DNA from: Planctomycetaceae bacterium
Lineage (GTDB): Bacteria; Planctomycetota; Planctomycetia; Pirellulales; Thermoguttaceae
Length of the DNA: 6,915 nucleotides
Assembly: GCA_031259095.1 (NCBI GenBank)
Contig: JAIRLW010000556.1
Location: 1-6,915 of the forward strand
Direction of reading: 5' to 3'
The translations under genes were made by a program, and so were the position numbers. The notes below the pieces were generated by a model, which had not been told where the DNA came from, did no database searches, and saw only the letters and a program-made list of their open reading frames with translations. Shown piece by piece: positions 5,671 to 6,915 of this stretch. The first letter of the stretch is position 1. Each line of letters opens with the position of its first letter.

Positions 5671-6915
5671 TCAACTATTTTTCTTTCCTTTATCAGGGTC
5701 TTTGCCGAAAAGCAGGAAAAGAACGAAAAAGACCGCAATGAAAATTGCCGGACCTTGAAGGATTCCTTTCCAATTGTAGGCTTGGACGGCAAGATATTTT
5801 TCACGGGCAATTTCAAAATCACCTTCCGTTTTTTCGGCAATTTTACGGAACGTTTTTTCGAGATCGGTTTTGCTGTATTCCACGCCGCCGACAAGCAATT
5901 TTTCCGATGCTGCCTCAAGTTCTGCCGCACTGATTTTGTTATCTTTATTGGCGTCAAGCAACGAACCAAGATCGGAAATTAATTCCTTTTCCTGATCTTT
6001 ATTTTTGTTGAGAATATCAGTAACTGTTTTTCCCAAGTCTAAGTAACGCCACGCGGAATCGACCATAGTAATGTCATTCCATTGCGGTAATGCCAACGCG
6101 GATTCTTCGGTTTTGGTAATTTCCGGCGCATTTTGCGGTAAATCGCGTACATATCCGTACAGTTGACTTCCCAAAACCTGACCAACACCAAGCAGCAGGA
6201 ACGCCATAAGACTTTGAACACTTGCCTTGAGATCGGCGGGCGCTTTTTTGTCGGCATACATGTAAGCGGCAACATAAAGAAAACTGTAGCAAAAACCATG
6301 CAGCAGCAAACCGATGATGGCAAATTCAAAAGTCGGAACCATGAAAACGAAATAGCGTAACGACCATGCCCCGATTCCAAGAACAAGAACCCACTTCAAA
6401 CCAATCACTCCAATCGCTATCGGAAGCAGCGACATGAAAAAGAGTTCTGAAAATTGGTTAAGAGTGGTGAGTGCGAGCGGCGAGGGATAACCGTGTTGGT
6501 TTAAGTAGGTTTCCTGAAACGGAAAAAAGAAATTACATGCGGGAATACTTGCCAGAAATGCACAAAGAACGAAAAAGGCGAACCCGAAATCTTTGAACAA
6601 TTTCAAGGCGCCAAGACCAAGTGCATCGCTTAAAAAACCGCGCTGTTCACCGGAAGCGGGAGCGCCTTTGGGCGGCGTGTCGGGCAAGGTCAGACTGTAA
6701 AAAGCCAGTAAAAGCCCTGCACCGCCTCCGGCGAAAAAGAAGTAGGGTTGATCGGCTCCGCCAAGAAATGCGGCGATAAACAGATTAACCACAATCCAGC
6801 CGATAGTCCCGAAAACGAAAACATAAGGGGCTGAACCTTCTTTTGAGTGTTTGAAGACGATGGAGTTGACCAGGGCAATCGTGGGCATGAAACACACGCC
6901 GGACAAAAGGATCAA
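5671..6915 (-). CDS. Nucleoside:H+ symporter family MFS transporter with EF-hand insertion, 5' end beyond window
   Basis: The reading frame runs off the right edge; 414 residues to a TGA are visible, and the first TTG is probably an internal Leu codon. Nine hydrophobic helices fit TM4-TM12 of a 12-helix carrier. Family marks resemble NupG/XapB: FMPTIALVNSI at 9-19 (NupG has a like YMPT-x-x-L-x-N stretch near residue 100, so roughly 100 residues are missing), FGTIGW at 35-40, LNQFSELFF at 152-160, and LLHGFCYSFLYV with ADKKAP at 204-225. Proton-coupled nucleoside uptake at the inner membrane is the likely role. Between TM11 (about 232-254) and TM12 (386-404) lie about 125 hydrophilic residues, where NupG has a loop of roughly 20. 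They include DANKDNKISAAE at 321-332, a canonical EF-hand calcium loop. With the usual topology this loop faces the periplasm. The gene ends 224 bases before the glycosyltransferase. Confidence 0.9.
   Translation of the reverse strand: MILLSGVCFMPTIALVNSIVFKHSKEGSAPYVFVFGTIGWIVVNLFIAAFLGGADQPYFFFAGGGAGLLLAFYSLTLPDTPPKGAPASGEQRGFLSDALGLGALKLFKDFGFAFFVLCAFLASIPACNFFFPFQETYLNQHGYPSPLALTTLNQFSELFFMSLLPIAIGVIGLKWVLVLGIGAWSLRYFVFMVPTFEFAIIGLLLHGFCYSFLYVAAYMYADKKAPADLKASVQSLMAFLLLGVGQVLGSQLYGYVRDLPQNAPEITKTEESALALPQWNDITMVDSAWRYLDLGKTVTDILNKNKDQEKELISDLGSLLDANKDNKISAAELEAASEKLLVGGVEYSKTDLEKTFRKIAEKTEGDFEIAREKYLAVQAYNWKGILQGPAIFIAVFFVLFLLFGKDPDKGKKNS

Overview
The window reads as ordinary bacterial chromosome with four genes, all on the minus strand. 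In transcription order (right to left) they are a 5'-truncated nucleoside:H+ symporter-type MFS transporter (5671-6915), a GT-C/ArnT-like membrane glycosyltransferase (3914-5446), a NodB-type polysaccharide deacetylase (2910-3917) and a 3'-truncated secreted TPR-repeat protein (1-2402). The organism is probably a Gram-negative bacterium with a moderate-to-low GC genome. The EF-hand-bearing NupG-like transporter, the large secreted TPR protein and the absence of clear Shine-Dalgarno sequences at most starts would suit a Planctomycetota-type genome. This is an inference from style; no marker gene is present.

The glycosyltransferase and deacetylase overlap by ATGA and must be co-transcribed. They resemble the ArnT/ArnD logic, in which a polyprenyl-linked sugar is de-N-acylated and then transferred by a GT-C enzyme on the outer face of the membrane. 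They probably decorate an envelope glycan or lipid, with substrate unknown. The transporter and the TPR gene are separated from this pair by spacers of 224 and 507 bases and are probably independent units.

The unusual non-coding content lies in those two spacers. The 507-base spacer (2403-2909) carries six 9-bp tandem units, then a three-hairpin cloverleaf-like element with alternative closing stems, then two short GC-rich hairpins. Together they look like a composite dispersed repeat. The 224-base spacer (5447-5670) carries a nested inverted repeat (10-bp outer arms, 19-bp inner arms) that looks like a small mobile-type element or regulatory hairpin.

Two protein-level oddities stand out. 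The transporter has about 125 residues, including a canonical EF-hand calcium loop, inserted between its last two membrane helices. The TPR protein carries a gapless internal duplication at an offset of 182 residues, its copies separated by an Asn/Gly/Gln-rich linker. No complete novel multi-gene defence or mobile system is visible.
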